Positions 34,878 through 44,544 are shown, numbered from the stretch's first letter. The stretch is DNA of 64,000 bases from a virus (IMGVR_UViG_3300037247_000961:30431-94430), one strand, 5' to 3'. Translations and numbers: made by a program. The notes: generated by a model from the letters alone, not told the origin.

Positions 34878-35297
34878 CTATTTGATCTCGTCGTACACGA
34901 ATTCAACGACGACATTGAACTGATACCACTCGTCACTCGGTCCAACCTCGACGATACGAACATTGCGAAACCACACGGCAGAGGCGGTTGCCTTGCCTTC
35001 GAATGCATCCGCAACAGTTTTCCCGAGGGACCGAGCCAACGATAGGCCGTTGCCGTTCGGAATAAATATCGACACAATCATAATCCCGTGCCGAATGTAT
35101 TTTATTTTATTCAGCGCACCTGTAAGACTCTGTCCGCCTCCTGGGGCATGCCGAATTGAAGGTCGCGCCCATGCTGCTTGGGCAGTAGGAACCGCGCCCC
35201 TCACGTTCTCATAGACTGCTATCAGGCTCGTGGTATCCCATGCCGTTTTGAAGAAGGCCAACATCTCGTCCGAAGCCGTCTCTTGCGTTGCAGCCAT
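34878..35297 (-). CDS. Tail terminator (DUF4128/lambda gpU-like)
   Basis: 139 residues. SDEMLAFFKTAWDT at the start, IVSIFIPNGNGLSLARSLGK and the closing WYQFNVVVEFVYDE match the tail terminator fold, which caps the tail tube before head joining. It is in the normal place between the head-completion protein and tube protein. TAATG overlap with the upstream gene. Confidence 0.75.
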   Translation of the reverse strand: MAATQETASDEMLAFFKTAWDTTSLIAVYENVRGAVPTAQAAWARPSIRHAPGGGQSLTGALNKIKYIRHGIMIVSIFIPNGNGLSLARSLGKTVADAFEGKATASAVWFRNVRIVEVGPSDEWYQFNVVVEFVYDEIK

Positions 35298-35686
35298 TAG
35301 CGGCCAACCGCCACATATGCCAGAGCATTTACAGTGCCTGGCTTGAACACTTCAACGTGACCGATCTTCCAATAAATGATTCCGTCAAGCACCTCTTGAA
35401 ATTCTTCAACATTGACCGTGCCCGGAATCACCAACATGATCTGCTCGGCGCGAGGCACAAGATCCGTGGACTCGAACGAGATGCCCAACTCGGCCAGGCT
35501 AGACGGGTTGAAAAACAGCGCATCAAGCGTGGCCGTTGCAGCGGGCGTCGTACGTGCGTCTGTTGGACCTTCCCACGGCTGATTCGCATCGGCCAATGTG
35601 GCATTGTGCTTTATGAAAACCACCTCCCGCCCATTTTCTTTCACAAGCGCCGCCGCTGTTGCAAGGATGGGGGTCAGGTCAACCAC
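35297..35686 (-). CDS. Putative head-tail joining protein
   Basis: 129 residues, beta-rich. Segments REVVFIKHNATLADANQPWE and EVLDGIIYWKIGHVEVFKPG are like head-closure/stopper proteins that sit between the DnaT-like connector and the tail terminator. I infer the role mainly from order: connector, this gene, terminator, tube. Confidence 0.6.
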   Translation of the reverse strand: MVDLTPILATAAALVKENGREVVFIKHNATLADANQPWEGPTDARTTPAATATLDALFFNPSSLAELGISFESTDLVPRAEQIMLVIPGTVNVEEFQEVLDGIIYWKIGHVEVFKPGTVNALAYVAVGR

Positions 35687-36590
35687 GAATAACCCTTCCG
35701 CCTGGAATGAGATATCCCACCAGCAAACGATCCGCGGCGGGATACGGCTTAATCAATTGCGCCAATGAACCTGCATCCGAAAAGCGAGTCTCCGTTTCGA
35801 TTGGTCCCACCTTCACTCGTGATCCCACAACAATTTGCCCTGTTGCATCAACGGTTGGATCTGGACTCAACTTGGTTCCAGCCACAGTGCGTACTGCATA
35901 CTCGGCCGTCGCCTGCAACAGCTTTGTGGGCATGCCCAGCACCTGCAAGCCTTCCCGGTCAAACAGGTTAACACGGGGGAAGCTTAGCCACTGAGGCTCA
36001 CCGGTATCCGACCCCCCGGCAAGCGTAGCACTGGCCCATGATGCCGCAGTAACGGTCTCTGTGGTGCCGACGTCGTTGCCAGGGGTGCCCTTGGCTACGG
36101 CTACGGCGATCATGCGGTCGCCTATGCCTTCCCCCGCCGTAATAGTGGTATGTGCCACGGTGCCTAGGCCTACGGTATCCCCCAGCTTGTCCGCCGTGGC
36201 CGCAATAGCATCGATCAGATTGATGATGGATGCTTCCACACTGGCACCGATCAAGACGCTATTTGCGCCGCCGAGCGTGGTGTTGTAGGTGTACACGATT
36301 CCGTCGATTGTGACTGTTTCTGTGTTTAAAGGTTGACCGGTAAACGTCAACGTCCCGCGCGCAACGGAGATATTCTGAAACTGGCGCCGCCCGAGGAATC
36401 GCTGACCAAACCGAGTCTCGATGTAATCGGTCGCAGCAATTACGGAGGCGTCCTTCTCCGAACCAGAGAATCCGCTCCAACCACTCTCATCGACGCGATT
36501 CCGTTCTACTAGGTAAGCATTCACCAACGCACTTGTCGTATGGGCATTGGCTCCCGATACCCCAGTCCCATCTTCCAAGATCAATGTCAC
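35679..36590 (-). CDS. DnaT-like head-tail connector with inserted Ig-like module
   Basis: 303 residues. N-terminal LILEDGTGVSGANAHTTSAL with SVIAATDYIETRFGQRFLGR, and C-terminal PQWLSFPRVNLFDREGLQVL are the DnaT-like connector family of siphoviruses. Inserted between them (residues about 75-190) is a beta module starting ETVTIDGIVYTYNTTLGG with a helix VEASIINLIDAI. A similar module occurs in the protein at 54118-54963. Such modules are common surface insertions in virion proteins. Confidence 0.75.
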   Translation of the reverse strand: MTLILEDGTGVSGANAHTTSALVNAYLVERNRVDESGWSGFSGSEKDASVIAATDYIETRFGQRFLGRRQFQNISVARGTLTFTGQPLNTETVTIDGIVYTYNTTLGGANSVLIGASVEASIINLIDAIAATADKLGDTVGLGTVAHTTITAGEGIGDRMIAVAVAKGTPGNDVGTTETVTAASWASATLAGGSDTGEPQWLSFPRVNLFDREGLQVLGMPTKLLQATAEYAVRTVAGTKLSPDPTVDATGQIVVGSRVKVGPIETETRFSDAGSLAQLIKPYPAADRLLVGYLIPGGRVIRG

Positions 36591-36602
36591 AATTCTGCTC
36601 CT

Positions 36603-36971
36603 TTAGACCTTGGTGATGTCCTGGACGATGAGGCACTTGCCGATAATCAATGTTGCTTTGCCTCCACCAGCATCGATTTGCTCGATATCATAAAAATAGG
36701 TATCAGGCGCGATATCAGTGTCAGTTATAGTCGGCGCAAAAGAAATCTGTCCGTTAACGGCATCAACGAGCACTCCAGCGATTGTAAATTGCTGATTATC
36801 CGTATTCGCAGGGTCTTTCTCACTGTTGACGGTCAACTTAAACGAGAAACCCGAAACGTCAATGGCGATTCCGGCACTGTCCTGTCGGACGAAGCCCTTG
36901 GCATTGCTGTCACCCCGACCCCAGCAAATCGTCTTAGTGGCGTCCTTGGTCTGGTCAATTGCACAAGCCAT
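36603..36971 (-). CDS. BppU-like beta-sandwich structural protein
   Basis: 122 residues: FSFKLTVNSEKDP, ISFAPTITDTDIAPDTYFYD and GGKATLIIGKCLIVQDITK resemble the N-terminal domain of upper-baseplate proteins (BppU family). It follows the repeat protein directly. Probably a virion component; the exact role is not clear. Confidence 0.55.
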   Translation of the reverse strand: MACAIDQTKDATKTICWGRGDSNAKGFVRQDSAGIAIDVSGFSFKLTVNSEKDPANTDNQQFTIAGVLVDAVNGQISFAPTITDTDIAPDTYFYDIEQIDAGGGKATLIIGKCLIVQDITKV

Positions 36972-36972
36972 G

Positions 36973-39900
36973 TTAAATCCCCGTATCCCCTCCAGCCCTC
37001 ACGATGATGTCCGAAATGCCCGCCAGCACAATGCCCGCCGGGGACGGAACGCCAATGTCAGGATCATCAAGCAGTGCGATGAACTCCGCCACGAATAATG
37101 GACCAGCGAGAACCACAACCCCGGTTCCAGCCTGGGCCAAGGCGGCAAGGGTCTGAACGCCAGCCCCAATAAAGACTTGAACACCGTCTCCGTTCTGTAC
37201 GAAATCGGCTAAAGTCTGGGCACTGATACCCTCGAAGCTTATACCACCAATGCCGCTTTGAGTCAAGCTTGAAAGGGTCTGACTACTTGCGGCGATGAAG
37301 ATTTCAACCCCCATTCCCGCCTGAGCATAGTTAGATAGAATCGATGCACCAGCACCAACTGGTGCCATCACTCCAACACCGTTTTGAATAATATCCTGAA
37401 GGACTGAGGCGCCTGTTCCGATGATGATTTCACTACCGGAAGCGGCCTGTAACAATTCAGCAATAGTCTGGGCTCCAATCCCAGAAGGTATCATCACTAC
37501 ATCGCCAGCCTGTATAAATTCCGCCAATGTCTGCACAGACGCTGCAATGAAGAATATTTGCCCAGTGGCCGCTTGCGTGATTTGTGCCAGAGTCAACTCG
37601 CCCGTGACGGACGGGATCATCAAGGCAACACCAAATTGGAGATAGTCCAAAAGTAATTGGCTCCCGGCCACTGTAAAGATTTCTGCGGCGGAAGCTGTTT
37701 GTAAGAAATTGGTTAATGTTTGAGCGCCCACGGCCGTTGGCACCATATGGACAGCCCCGGATTGAAGGTAATCGCCCAAGGTCTGTGCGCCTGCAAGAGT
37801 AATCGTTTGGGAATGAGTCACATCACCGGATTGTAAATAGTCCGGGAGAATCAAGGTTCCAGTTCCGTCAGGGTGTATCAATCCTACGCCGGCCTGTTGC
37901 AATTCGGCCAATGTCAAGGCACTGGCCACTGCAAAAATTTGCGCGGCTGTAGCGGCTTGAAGGAAGTCAGCCAGGATTTGCCCGCCTATGCTAGATGGGA
38001 GCATTAAGGTCACACCGGCTTGTTGTAGTTCTGCCAATGTCAAATCGCCGGTCACTGTGAAGATTTCACTGGCCACGCCGGCCTGGAGGTAATCAAGCAA
38101 TATTTGAGCGCCGACTGGTAAGAAAATTTGCGCAGCGCCCCCAGCCTGTTGCAATTCAGCTAATGTCAAGGCACCTACTGAGGATATCGCCAAAGAATGA
38201 GTCACATCACCGAATTGCAAATAGTCCGGTAAGATTAAGACCCCAGTTCCCTTTGGATGCATCAGACCCACGCCGGCCTGCAAGTAATCCTCCAACGTCT
38301 GACCACCGTCCACGGTGAAGATTTCACTGGCTGTAGCGGCTTGGAGGAAATCAGCCAGAACTTGGACACCCGTGCCGGCTGGAATCATCACAGTCACGCC
38401 GGCCTGTTGCAATTCGGCCAATGTTAGATCGCCGGTCACTGTGAAGATTTCACTCACTGATCCTGTCTGGAGGTAGTTCGCCAACGCTTGCGCTCCGTCC
38501 GGTATAAAGATTTGCACGGCAACCCCGGCCTGTTGCAATTCGTCCAATGTCAAGGCCCCAGCTACCGATGGGAGCATTATGCCATTGCCGCTCTGCAAAA
38601 AGTCGAACAGGCTTTGGGCACCTGTTGCAATGAAGATTTGCACCGCGGAACCAGATTGTAGAAAGTCCGCCAAGACCTGAACGCCCGATATAGAATGCGG
38701 ATGCGCACCGACCCCGGCTTGAAGGTAGTCGTCTAGTGTTTGGTCCCCCGCTGCCGTGAAGGTTTCGAGCGATGTCGCCGCACCGGACTGGAGGTAGTCC
38801 GCAACCACTTGGGCTCCGGTCACCGTGAAGATTTGAACGGGCGAACCGGCCTGGAGGTAGTCTGCCAGCACCTGAGCGCCAACAATGTCCGGGTGCATGT
38901 GGGCTTGACCAGCCTGGAGGTAGTTGGTCAAAAGCTGAATGGCGGTTGCAATGAAGATTTGATTTGCCGCGCCTGCCTGGAGGTAGTCTCCCAGTGTTTG
39001 AGAGCCGTCTGCGGAATGAGGGTGCAAGCCTTGGCCCGCTTGTGTGTAATCGGGAAGCGTTTGGGCTCCGGCGCCACTCGGTGGTACCGCTCCCAGCACG
39101 ATCACCCCGTACTTAGTCGTTCCAGCATCGTCGTAGACATAGAGAAGATCACTGGTGCCTACCCGACAGTTTATACGGTTGACCGTGACGGCATCGAGTT
39201 CTTCGTTGTCCGTTCCGCTTCCGCCGTCCACGTCATCGTAGTGGTACAGGTCTTGATCTACGCCGGCCGCCCCGCCAGCGGAATAAAGCAGATGCACATC
39301 TGTTGTGCCTTCAAGGGCTAGGCAGAACGGTGCGAATGGTGCCGCAGTCCTACCGTTACCAAAAACAAATTGTTGCCCAGTTCCTGTAGTTACCTCTATC
39401 TCTACTCGCGCGGCTTCGGCAGATGTTAATGGTACACCAAAACCATATATTTTAACCTCAAGTGCCTGTACCTTAGCCCACGTCCACCCACCAGACGGTG
39501 TGGCAAAATTAAAATATTCCCCCCAATCAGCGGTGTCCGGACTAGCAGACGGACCATTCAAATCCTCTCCTAATCCGTCTGTGAAAATATTACCCTTAAC
39601 TATATCCAAAGCGCCTATCGACGCACCAAATATCCTTGCTCGAATTGATTTAATACTGTCGCCCGAAGCCGGGGCGGTTGTTCCTTCTCCGAAAAGGAAA
39701 TTAGAACCAAGCCCTCCAAGTGTTGTTGTTGTCGCAAGTGTCGATGTTGAACCGTCAAAAGCATTTGCATCATCGGTCCAAACTCCATCAGTATCCGTAG
39801 GCCCGCCATCAGACGCATCAAAATAATATGTTGCTGTTGCTATATCGAGACTAACGGTCGGGCTCACACCGCTTGTCCAACTGGCAATAGTAATTCTATC

Positions 39901-40590
39901 GTCGCTATCGATGTAAGGAACGTAGATTTTGTTGGCGCTGTCGATGACGCCAAGGGCGACCAATAGAGTTGCAGTATCAACCTCCGCATCGACCTCGACC
40001 GCGCTGGCAATGGTGTCGTCCGAGGCGATGCTTTTCAGGTCAACATCGTCATTCGTCAGGTCGCCGTAAATCCAGGAAATCCGGTCCGAACTGTCCGGCC
40101 CAACAACAGAAACACCAGCATAGTCCGTGCTCGCTGTGCCTGCTGTGGCTTCGCCCTCGTTGATCCAACCCCCGCCCTGCTCGGTGAACACTCGCAGGGT
40201 TTCATCAGTCCCGTCGTTATACGCAGCAGCAAGAACTACATCGCCGTCACTTCGCAACGCAAGACTTACAGCAGGTTCTGCTGGTGCATTCTCAAAATTC
40301 GTATCCCCCGCAACTGCAACTTCCTCGTCTACCGTCGTCCAAGCATCCGTGCCAGGATCGAACACATGGTAGGCCACACGGCCCCCCCGTTGTTGTGTAC
40401 CGATATGAAAATCGCCACCGAATTCGTATGCCCAATAAGAAACAATCTCATTCGCTGTGCCCAAAGTATATCGAGGAGAATTTGCACTATCTTGACTATC
40501 CCAATCCCCATCAGCAGGATCAGCCACAGTAGTCTTAACTACATGAAGCTGTAGGAAATCCGTTGTGGTGAGGACAATATACTTTGCCAT
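36973..40590 (-). CDS. Giant tandem-repeat structural protein
   Basis: 1205 residues. Residues 1-500 form a beta-rich domain, partly propeller-like in appearance (DRISWIYGDLTNDDVDLKSI). Then about 31 tandem units of 21 residues follow the pattern G-A-Q-x-L-x-D-Y-L-Q-A-G-(about 4)-I-F-x-x-T. A short C-terminal tail (FVAEFIALLDDPDIGVPSPA) ends it. Even and odd units tend to differ (EIFT vs HPHS/MIPS), giving a 42-residue superperiod. A fibrous virion appendage is the best guess. It starts with TGATG on the preceding gene. Confidence 0.7.
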   Translation of the reverse strand: MAKYIVLTTTDFLQLHVVKTTVADPADGDWDSQDSANSPRYTLGTANEIVSYWAYEFGGDFHIGTQQRGGRVAYHVFDPGTDAWTTVDEEVAVAGDTNFENAPAEPAVSLALRSDGDVVLAAAYNDGTDETLRVFTEQGGGWINEGEATAGTASTDYAGVSVVGPDSSDRISWIYGDLTNDDVDLKSIASDDTIASAVEVDAEVDTATLLVALGVIDSANKIYVPYIDSDDRITIASWTSGVSPTVSLDIATATYYFDASDGGPTDTDGVWTDDANAFDGSTSTLATTTTLGGLGSNFLFGEGTTAPASGDSIKSIRARIFGASIGALDIVKGNIFTDGLGEDLNGPSASPDTADWGEYFNFATPSGGWTWAKVQALEVKIYGFGVPLTSAEAARVEIEVTTGTGQQFVFGNGRTAAPFAPFCLALEGTTDVHLLYSAGGAAGVDQDLYHYDDVDGGSGTDNEELDAVTVNRINCRVGTSDLLYVYDDAGTTKYGVIVLGAVPPSGAGAQTLPDYTQAGQGLHPHSADGSQTLGDYLQAGAANQIFIATAIQLLTNYLQAGQAHMHPDIVGAQVLADYLQAGSPVQIFTVTGAQVVADYLQSGAATSLETFTAAGDQTLDDYLQAGVGAHPHSISGVQVLADFLQSGSAVQIFIATGAQSLFDFLQSGNGIMLPSVAGALTLDELQQAGVAVQIFIPDGAQALANYLQTGSVSEIFTVTGDLTLAELQQAGVTVMIPAGTGVQVLADFLQAATASEIFTVDGGQTLEDYLQAGVGLMHPKGTGVLILPDYLQFGDVTHSLAISSVGALTLAELQQAGGAAQIFLPVGAQILLDYLQAGVASEIFTVTGDLTLAELQQAGVTLMLPSSIGGQILADFLQAATAAQIFAVASALTLAELQQAGVGLIHPDGTGTLILPDYLQSGDVTHSQTITLAGAQTLGDYLQSGAVHMVPTAVGAQTLTNFLQTASAAEIFTVAGSQLLLDYLQFGVALMIPSVTGELTLAQITQAATGQIFFIAASVQTLAEFIQAGDVVMIPSGIGAQTIAELLQAASGSEIIIGTGASVLQDIIQNGVGVMAPVGAGASILSNYAQAGMGVEIFIAASSQTLSSLTQSGIGGISFEGISAQTLADFVQNGDGVQVFIGAGVQTLAALAQAGTGVVVLAGPLFVAEFIALLDDPDIGVPSPAGIVLAGISDIIVRAGGDTGI
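37100..39075 (-). repeat. About 31 tandem 63-bp coding repeats
   Basis: In-frame repeats coding 21-residue units. On the plus strand, recurring strings include CCGGCCTGTTGCAATTC and ACTGTGAAGATTTCACT. DNA copies have diverged while the protein pattern is kept, so the array is under protein-level selection rather than freshly amplified. Confidence 0.8.
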
Positions 40591-41936
40591 CAGATTTCAA
40601 ACGGTCCCGCGAAGAAGTTTTGGGTACCAAGTATTCCGTCAGAAAGTGCGGTGAAGGTTTCGCTGGGTTTTTCGTTGGTCTCAATAGCCCAACCCATAAT
40701 AATATCGGCAGAGCCGTTGACGGTATTGATAGTAGTGGTGAACCCGCCACTATCAAAACTTAAATGGGAGTGGTCTTGCTCCACTGTTGCTGTATCGTCA
40801 TCACGGAAGTCGATAACCCGACTGCGGAACAGATTGGCGGTGTCGGTAGTCACCGTGTTATAGGCATTGTAGAAGGAGTGACAGGTTTCCTCACCGCTGC
40901 CAGCGTTGGAGCTTATCCCCATCGGCCCAGCGGTAGCGTCCGAGGCAATAGTGCCACCAACCGAACGATCACTTATGGTACTCAAGCCCGTAAGTCCTAG
41001 TCCAACATACTGCGGTATGAAGCTCAAACTGAGAGAGGGCGACCAAGTTGCACCGCTCGTTGGTAGTGTTGTGTCGAAGACTGCCGCGCTTCGGTCACTC
41101 AAGTCTAAGGCGAGAGAATAGACCTCCATCCCCGCACCAGCACCATTGTCGCGCGTAGTGACTTCCCAAGTATCTGTTGTGTGTTCTAAATCTGTGACTT
41201 CCAAGCCCCAATCTTCACCACCAGCTTCTGTGATGATATTGAGCACTCGGTCATTGGTAATTTCTGCGTGTGGTGCGCCCTCAGTCGCATTATGATCGCT
41301 CGCCCAGCCAATCGACCGCTGCGAGAACGTCCAGCCGCCCCCATCACTCCCCGTCGCGTGGCAGACTCCGAAGGAGTTGTTGATTCCCGAACTGGCGCTG
41401 TCCTCGCCAGAAATATCCGAGCCGATGAAGAAGATCAGCTTGTCGTTGCCGTCCGTGAAGCCAGAGTGGGAGATGGTGGCCGTGCCATCGGCAGAGGAGT
41501 TGATTGCGGAGCTTTGTAGAGAGACGGCAAGATCGGCCCCGCCAAACATAATGACGGTGGCGAAGGAAACAAAAGTCCCAAGAGAATTAGTTAGCCTTAC
41601 ACCATCTGTTATTGCACTTGCAGTACCCCGTTTTCTTACTGTACCACTTGCAAGAAAGAGATAATAAGAGTAAGTATTTGATTTATAAGCATCACAATCT
41701 ACTTTGCTGGAACTATTATCATCTTGGTGAGCAATACAATAATCACTGGTGAAATCACTAAATCCAATAGATGCTATTGACTCATCAAAAACTGAAGTAT
41801 CATTAGTAATATCAAGTGTAGCAATAATGATGCAGGCTTCCGGCGTTCCAAAGCCCACCTTCGTAAAATCAGCTGTCCCTGTAGAACTTTCTGCTAGTGC
41901 CCTACCAACAACCGCAATCTTGACATCACCCGCCAT
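40590..41936 (-). CDS. Structural protein, paralogue of the small gene at 42698-42859
   Basis: 448 residues from the ATG at 41936 (GGAGAT in front). Beta-rich, low in charge; not a recognised family. It contains TADFTKVGFGTPEACIIIAT near its N-terminus and AITDGVRLTNSLGTF...VIMFGGADL near residue 120. Both motifs reappear side by side in the 53-residue protein at 42698-42859. Likely virion-associated. Confidence 0.55.
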   Translation of the reverse strand: MAGDVKIAVVGRALAESSTGTADFTKVGFGTPEACIIIATLDITNDTSVFDESIASIGFSDFTSDYCIAHQDDNSSSKVDCDAYKSNTYSYYLFLASGTVRKRGTASAITDGVRLTNSLGTFVSFATVIMFGGADLAVSLQSSAINSSADGTATISHSGFTDGNDKLIFFIGSDISGEDSASSGINNSFGVCHATGSDGGGWTFSQRSIGWASDHNATEGAPHAEITNDRVLNIITEAGGEDWGLEVTDLEHTTDTWEVTTRDNGAGAGMEVYSLALDLSDRSAAVFDTTLPTSGATWSPSLSLSFIPQYVGLGLTGLSTISDRSVGGTIASDATAGPMGISSNAGSGEETCHSFYNAYNTVTTDTANLFRSRVIDFRDDDTATVEQDHSHLSFDSGGFTTTINTVNGSADIIMGWAIETNEKPSETFTALSDGILGTQNFFAGPFEI

Positions 41937-42474
41937 GACTGATCTCCTTCGAAGCCTTAGCGTAGGAGGACAGCCCCAACTGCCCGAGGATGCGATCAAC
42001 AATAGCGTCGTGGCCGCTCGGGAGCCTTTCAAACCTCACCGGGCCAGCTTGCAAGTCGTCGATGATTTCTTGGGAGCCACAGGCGCCGACAATCAAGGTA
42101 TCGTCGTCATCGTCCAGCACGACGCAGTGCATTTTACTGTCCTTGACGGCCCGCATGATTGCGGCTTGGCCCTTCTTTGAGAGTGCTGCTTTGGGTGTTA
42201 GAGATTTAGCGACCAGAACATGCCCATACTGACACCACCTACGATCCATCAGCACGCCGCAGCTATCGGGTCGGTCTCGGTTTTCCAGGTCTGAGCCAAT
42301 GCCGCGTATCCAGGAGCAGTTGTATTCCGCACACATCTTTGGCCGATCCGCGTAGATCGTGCAGCGAAAGCCAAGTTTGCAAAGATGCTGGCAAGGAATA
42401 CGCGCAGGCTTGTCGATCTCCTTAACGGAAGGCCAGCGGCAACAAGCCGAGCATGTGCCGCACTTCCGAGGCAT
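41926..42474 (-). CDS. YkgJ-family cysteine-cluster protein
   Basis: 182 residues. The N-terminus has CGTCSACCRW (CxxCxxCC), then PCQHLCKLGFRCTIYADRPK and CAEYNCSW, the full metal-binding signature of YkgJ proteins, which probably hold zinc or an iron-sulfur centre. The C-terminal 90 residues are unassigned. Function in phage unknown. Start overlaps the preceding gene as TGATG. Confidence 0.75.
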   Translation of the reverse strand: MPRKCGTCSACCRWPSVKEIDKPARIPCQHLCKLGFRCTIYADRPKMCAEYNCSWIRGIGSDLENRDRPDSCGVLMDRRWCQYGHVLVAKSLTPKAALSKKGQAAIMRAVKDSKMHCVVLDDDDDTLIVGACGSQEIIDDLQAGPVRFERLPSGHDAIVDRILGQLGLSSYAKASKEISHGG

Positions 42475-42698
42475 CAAACATTCTCCTGCCACTCGACACA
42501 GCCAAAATCTTGCTTTGTAAAGAAGCTCCCCTCACCGCTATCTCGCCCGCCAGCACGAGCGCGGATAACAGTCTCCCAGACAGGGACCTCGTTATCAATC
42601 CCTGCCTCGCCAAGTAAGGAACAGTGGCCCCATCCAGGCAAAGACTCGCTGTCTAGGCTGTCCCAGAACTTACATGAATTACAATGTAACTGTCTCAT
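42474..42698 (-). CDS. Small cysteine-rich protein
   Basis: 74 residues from the ATG at 42698, which shares one base with the upstream stop (TAATG). MRQLHCNSCKFWD supplies CxxC, with further cysteines at GHCSLL and DFGCVEW. Four to five cysteines spaced this way suggest a zinc-binding fold found in several phages; no function is known. Immediately upstream of another Cys-cluster protein. Confidence 0.6.
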   Translation of the reverse strand: MRQLHCNSCKFWDSLDSESLPGWGHCSLLGEAGIDNEVPVWETVIRARAGGRDSGEGSFFTKQDFGCVEWQENV

Positions 42699-42859
42699 TA
42701 GCTCGCCGCTTCTGCCAGGCACTCTTGATCTTCGCCGTTAAAATCGGCACCGCCGAACATGATGACAATACACTCCCTTGGTGTGCCAAAGTTCGTCTTG
42801 GTAAAATCCGTAGACAGCCTGACGCCATCGGTAATCTCTGTGGGATGATCTTTTTCCAT
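42698..42859 (-). CDS. 53-residue mini-paralogue of the 40590-41936 protein
   Basis: Small gene: ATG at 42859 preceded by AGAGGTGAGTTG, stop TAA at 42700-42698. It contains ITDGVRLSTDFTKTNFGTP followed by ECIVIMFGGADF, fusing two motifs that are about 100 residues apart in the larger neighbour. It may be a trimmed duplicate that is still translated, since its stop is coupled to the next gene. Confidence 0.6.
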   Translation of the reverse strand: MEKDHPTEITDGVRLSTDFTKTNFGTPRECIVIMFGGADFNGEDQECLAEAAS

Positions 42860-42901
42860 GGTTCAACTCACCTCTTTGGCGTTCGCTTGTATCATAAGTA
42901 G

Positions 42902-44167
42902 TCACGCAGGAACTCCACCAATACGGTACATGGTGAAGATTATCGACGGCGTTCTCGGGACTGCGGGCGGTATGACCACCGCGTCAGTGTTCTTCAACCC
43001 CATGCCTATAGCAGAGTTACTTACCCTCTGCATCATTCGTATCTTATCCCCGACACCTAGCTGAATAGTGATCGAGAGGATAACAACATCCGTAATATCA
43101 GAATCCTTGATGGTCAACTTGATGTTCGAGTTGGCCTCGTCTGCGAAACCAGAACCCCTGTCTACTTGCAGGAACAGGTCAAAGTCCGTCTTGACCGAAC
43201 CCGAATCCTTCCCTACTTGAGGCTGGGGCGACACAAAGTACACTCCAGCCGTATCAATCGTGATTTCCCCTGGGTTCACCGTTGTCGAGTGAATAAGCCC
43301 GTTGATGGCATCCTGAACATTGTAGGTAATCACCGTTGGGTCCGTGTCCCCCGGAACCTGATCCACTGAACTGCTGAGCTGCGCATAGATCGTCTCGTCT
43401 ACGATAACGGAAGCATGAAGCTCGTTCACCCCCGTCACGTTATTTGCGTCATCAACGATGACACCAGAACCTTGCAAGTTCTTACCGCTAACTCCATTAA
43501 AGCGAGTGATGGTGTTATCCACAGACGAGGCGGGACCGGACGCATCGCCGCCTCCCTGAGCCTGCCACACGACTCCGTTGAAGAACTCGACTTGATCCGT
43601 GTCGATGTTGTAGATCACCATTCTGGCAACAGGCGTCAGAGCGTCTCGCTGGACAGTCGTAAGCTGATTAAGCAGGAGAGCCTTGTCCGTGGCCTTTAAG
43701 TCGATAGAAGCATCTGCCGCTGGGGCCGTCAGCGCACCAACGCTTAATTGCTTCTGAACCGCCACATCTTGGTTGAACGTCCACGCCTTGGTGGTGTTTA
43801 GCCACAGGATGGTCTTATCGCTGCCTGTATCCCCAAAAAGGACTATCCCACCCCCATCGGCTGTAATGTCAGTTGGTGTACCAACGTTATCGAGTACAAG
43901 ATTTTTATTTGAAACATTAAGGGCGCCCTCTACATCAAGTGTCGCCTGGAAGATCGCGTCATTCTCGACGAGCAAGCCGCCACTCAGAATTGTATCACCC
44001 GCAACAAGCAAGTTGCCGAAAACACTTAGTGTCTCGAATTGAGGGCTGTCTATGGTCCTAAGGGCTTGACCAAACTCTACCCCCTTCTCAGTAGAGTCTA
44101 CTTGAACTACTTCTCCGCCATGCCCAGCGTATAGAGCGGCAGGGGTCAAAAACTCAACAGCAGCCAT
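42902..44167 (-). CDS. Tail fibre-like protein
   Basis: 421 residues from ATG 44167 (AGGAGA in front). The N-terminal part AALYAGHGGEVVQVDSTEKG, then SVFGNLLVAGDTILSGGLLV and ALNVSNKNLVLDNVGTPT give a beta-solenoid-like fibre. The C-terminal 120 residues (INGLIHSTTVNPGEITIDTA with GVYFVSPQPQVG) look like a C1q/TNF-like knob. A receptor-binding fibre or head fibre is likely. Confidence 0.6.
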   Translation of the reverse strand: MAAVEFLTPAALYAGHGGEVVQVDSTEKGVEFGQALRTIDSPQFETLSVFGNLLVAGDTILSGGLLVENDAIFQATLDVEGALNVSNKNLVLDNVGTPTDITADGGGIVLFGDTGSDKTILWLNTTKAWTFNQDVAVQKQLSVGALTAPAADASIDLKATDKALLLNQLTTVQRDALTPVARMVIYNIDTDQVEFFNGVVWQAQGGGDASGPASSVDNTITRFNGVSGKNLQGSGVIVDDANNVTGVNELHASVIVDETIYAQLSSSVDQVPGDTDPTVITYNVQDAINGLIHSTTVNPGEITIDTAGVYFVSPQPQVGKDSGSVKTDFDLFLQVDRGSGFADEANSNIKLTIKDSDITDVVILSITIQLGVGDKIRMMQRVSNSAIGMGLKNTDAVVIPPAVPRTPSIIFTMYRIGGVPA

Positions 44168-44207
44168 AATGTTTCTCCTAGTTAACGATGCAAATGCATT
44201 TCTATCC

Positions 44208-44528
44208 CTAACTCGCCGCTTCAGCAAGCCGTGCGTTCACTTCGATATTGGTGGCATAGAACGTCACGTCCCGATCACCAATCAGCATCAGGATATTGTC
44301 CAGCGTCTTCCGGAGCCGCAGCTTCTTGGCGTTGGTGTTGGCCGAATCATAATGCATCTTGAGTACATCTAATTCGGCCTCGTCCTCTGGCTCCAGTTTG
44401 AACTGAGCGATGATCGTGACACGAGAGAATCCCGTCGCGCCATCGGCCCATTCGCTGAGCGCCGCCTGGAATCCATGGGCGTTAATGCGTGGGCTTTCGA
44501 TGCCACGCAGACGATCCAATAGGCTCAT
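44208..44528 (-). CDS. Hypothetical virion-region protein
   Basis: 106 residues, alpha/beta, not recognised (INAHGFQAALSEWADGATGF; KKLRLRKTLDNILMLIGDRD). It lies in the structural block with similar spacing to its neighbours. A role in the virion is only inferred. Confidence 0.55.
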   Translation of the reverse strand: MSLLDRLRGIESPRINAHGFQAALSEWADGATGFSRVTIIAQFKLEPEDEAELDVLKMHYDSANTNAKKLRLRKTLDNILMLIGDRDVTFYATNIEVNARLAEAAS

Positions 44529-44544
44529 GCCATTACCTCCGTAT

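Noticed and set aside
36973-40590. Tandem 63-bp repeats considered as a CRISPR array
   Set aside because: Repeats are contiguous, coding, diverged and in frame, with no unique spacers.
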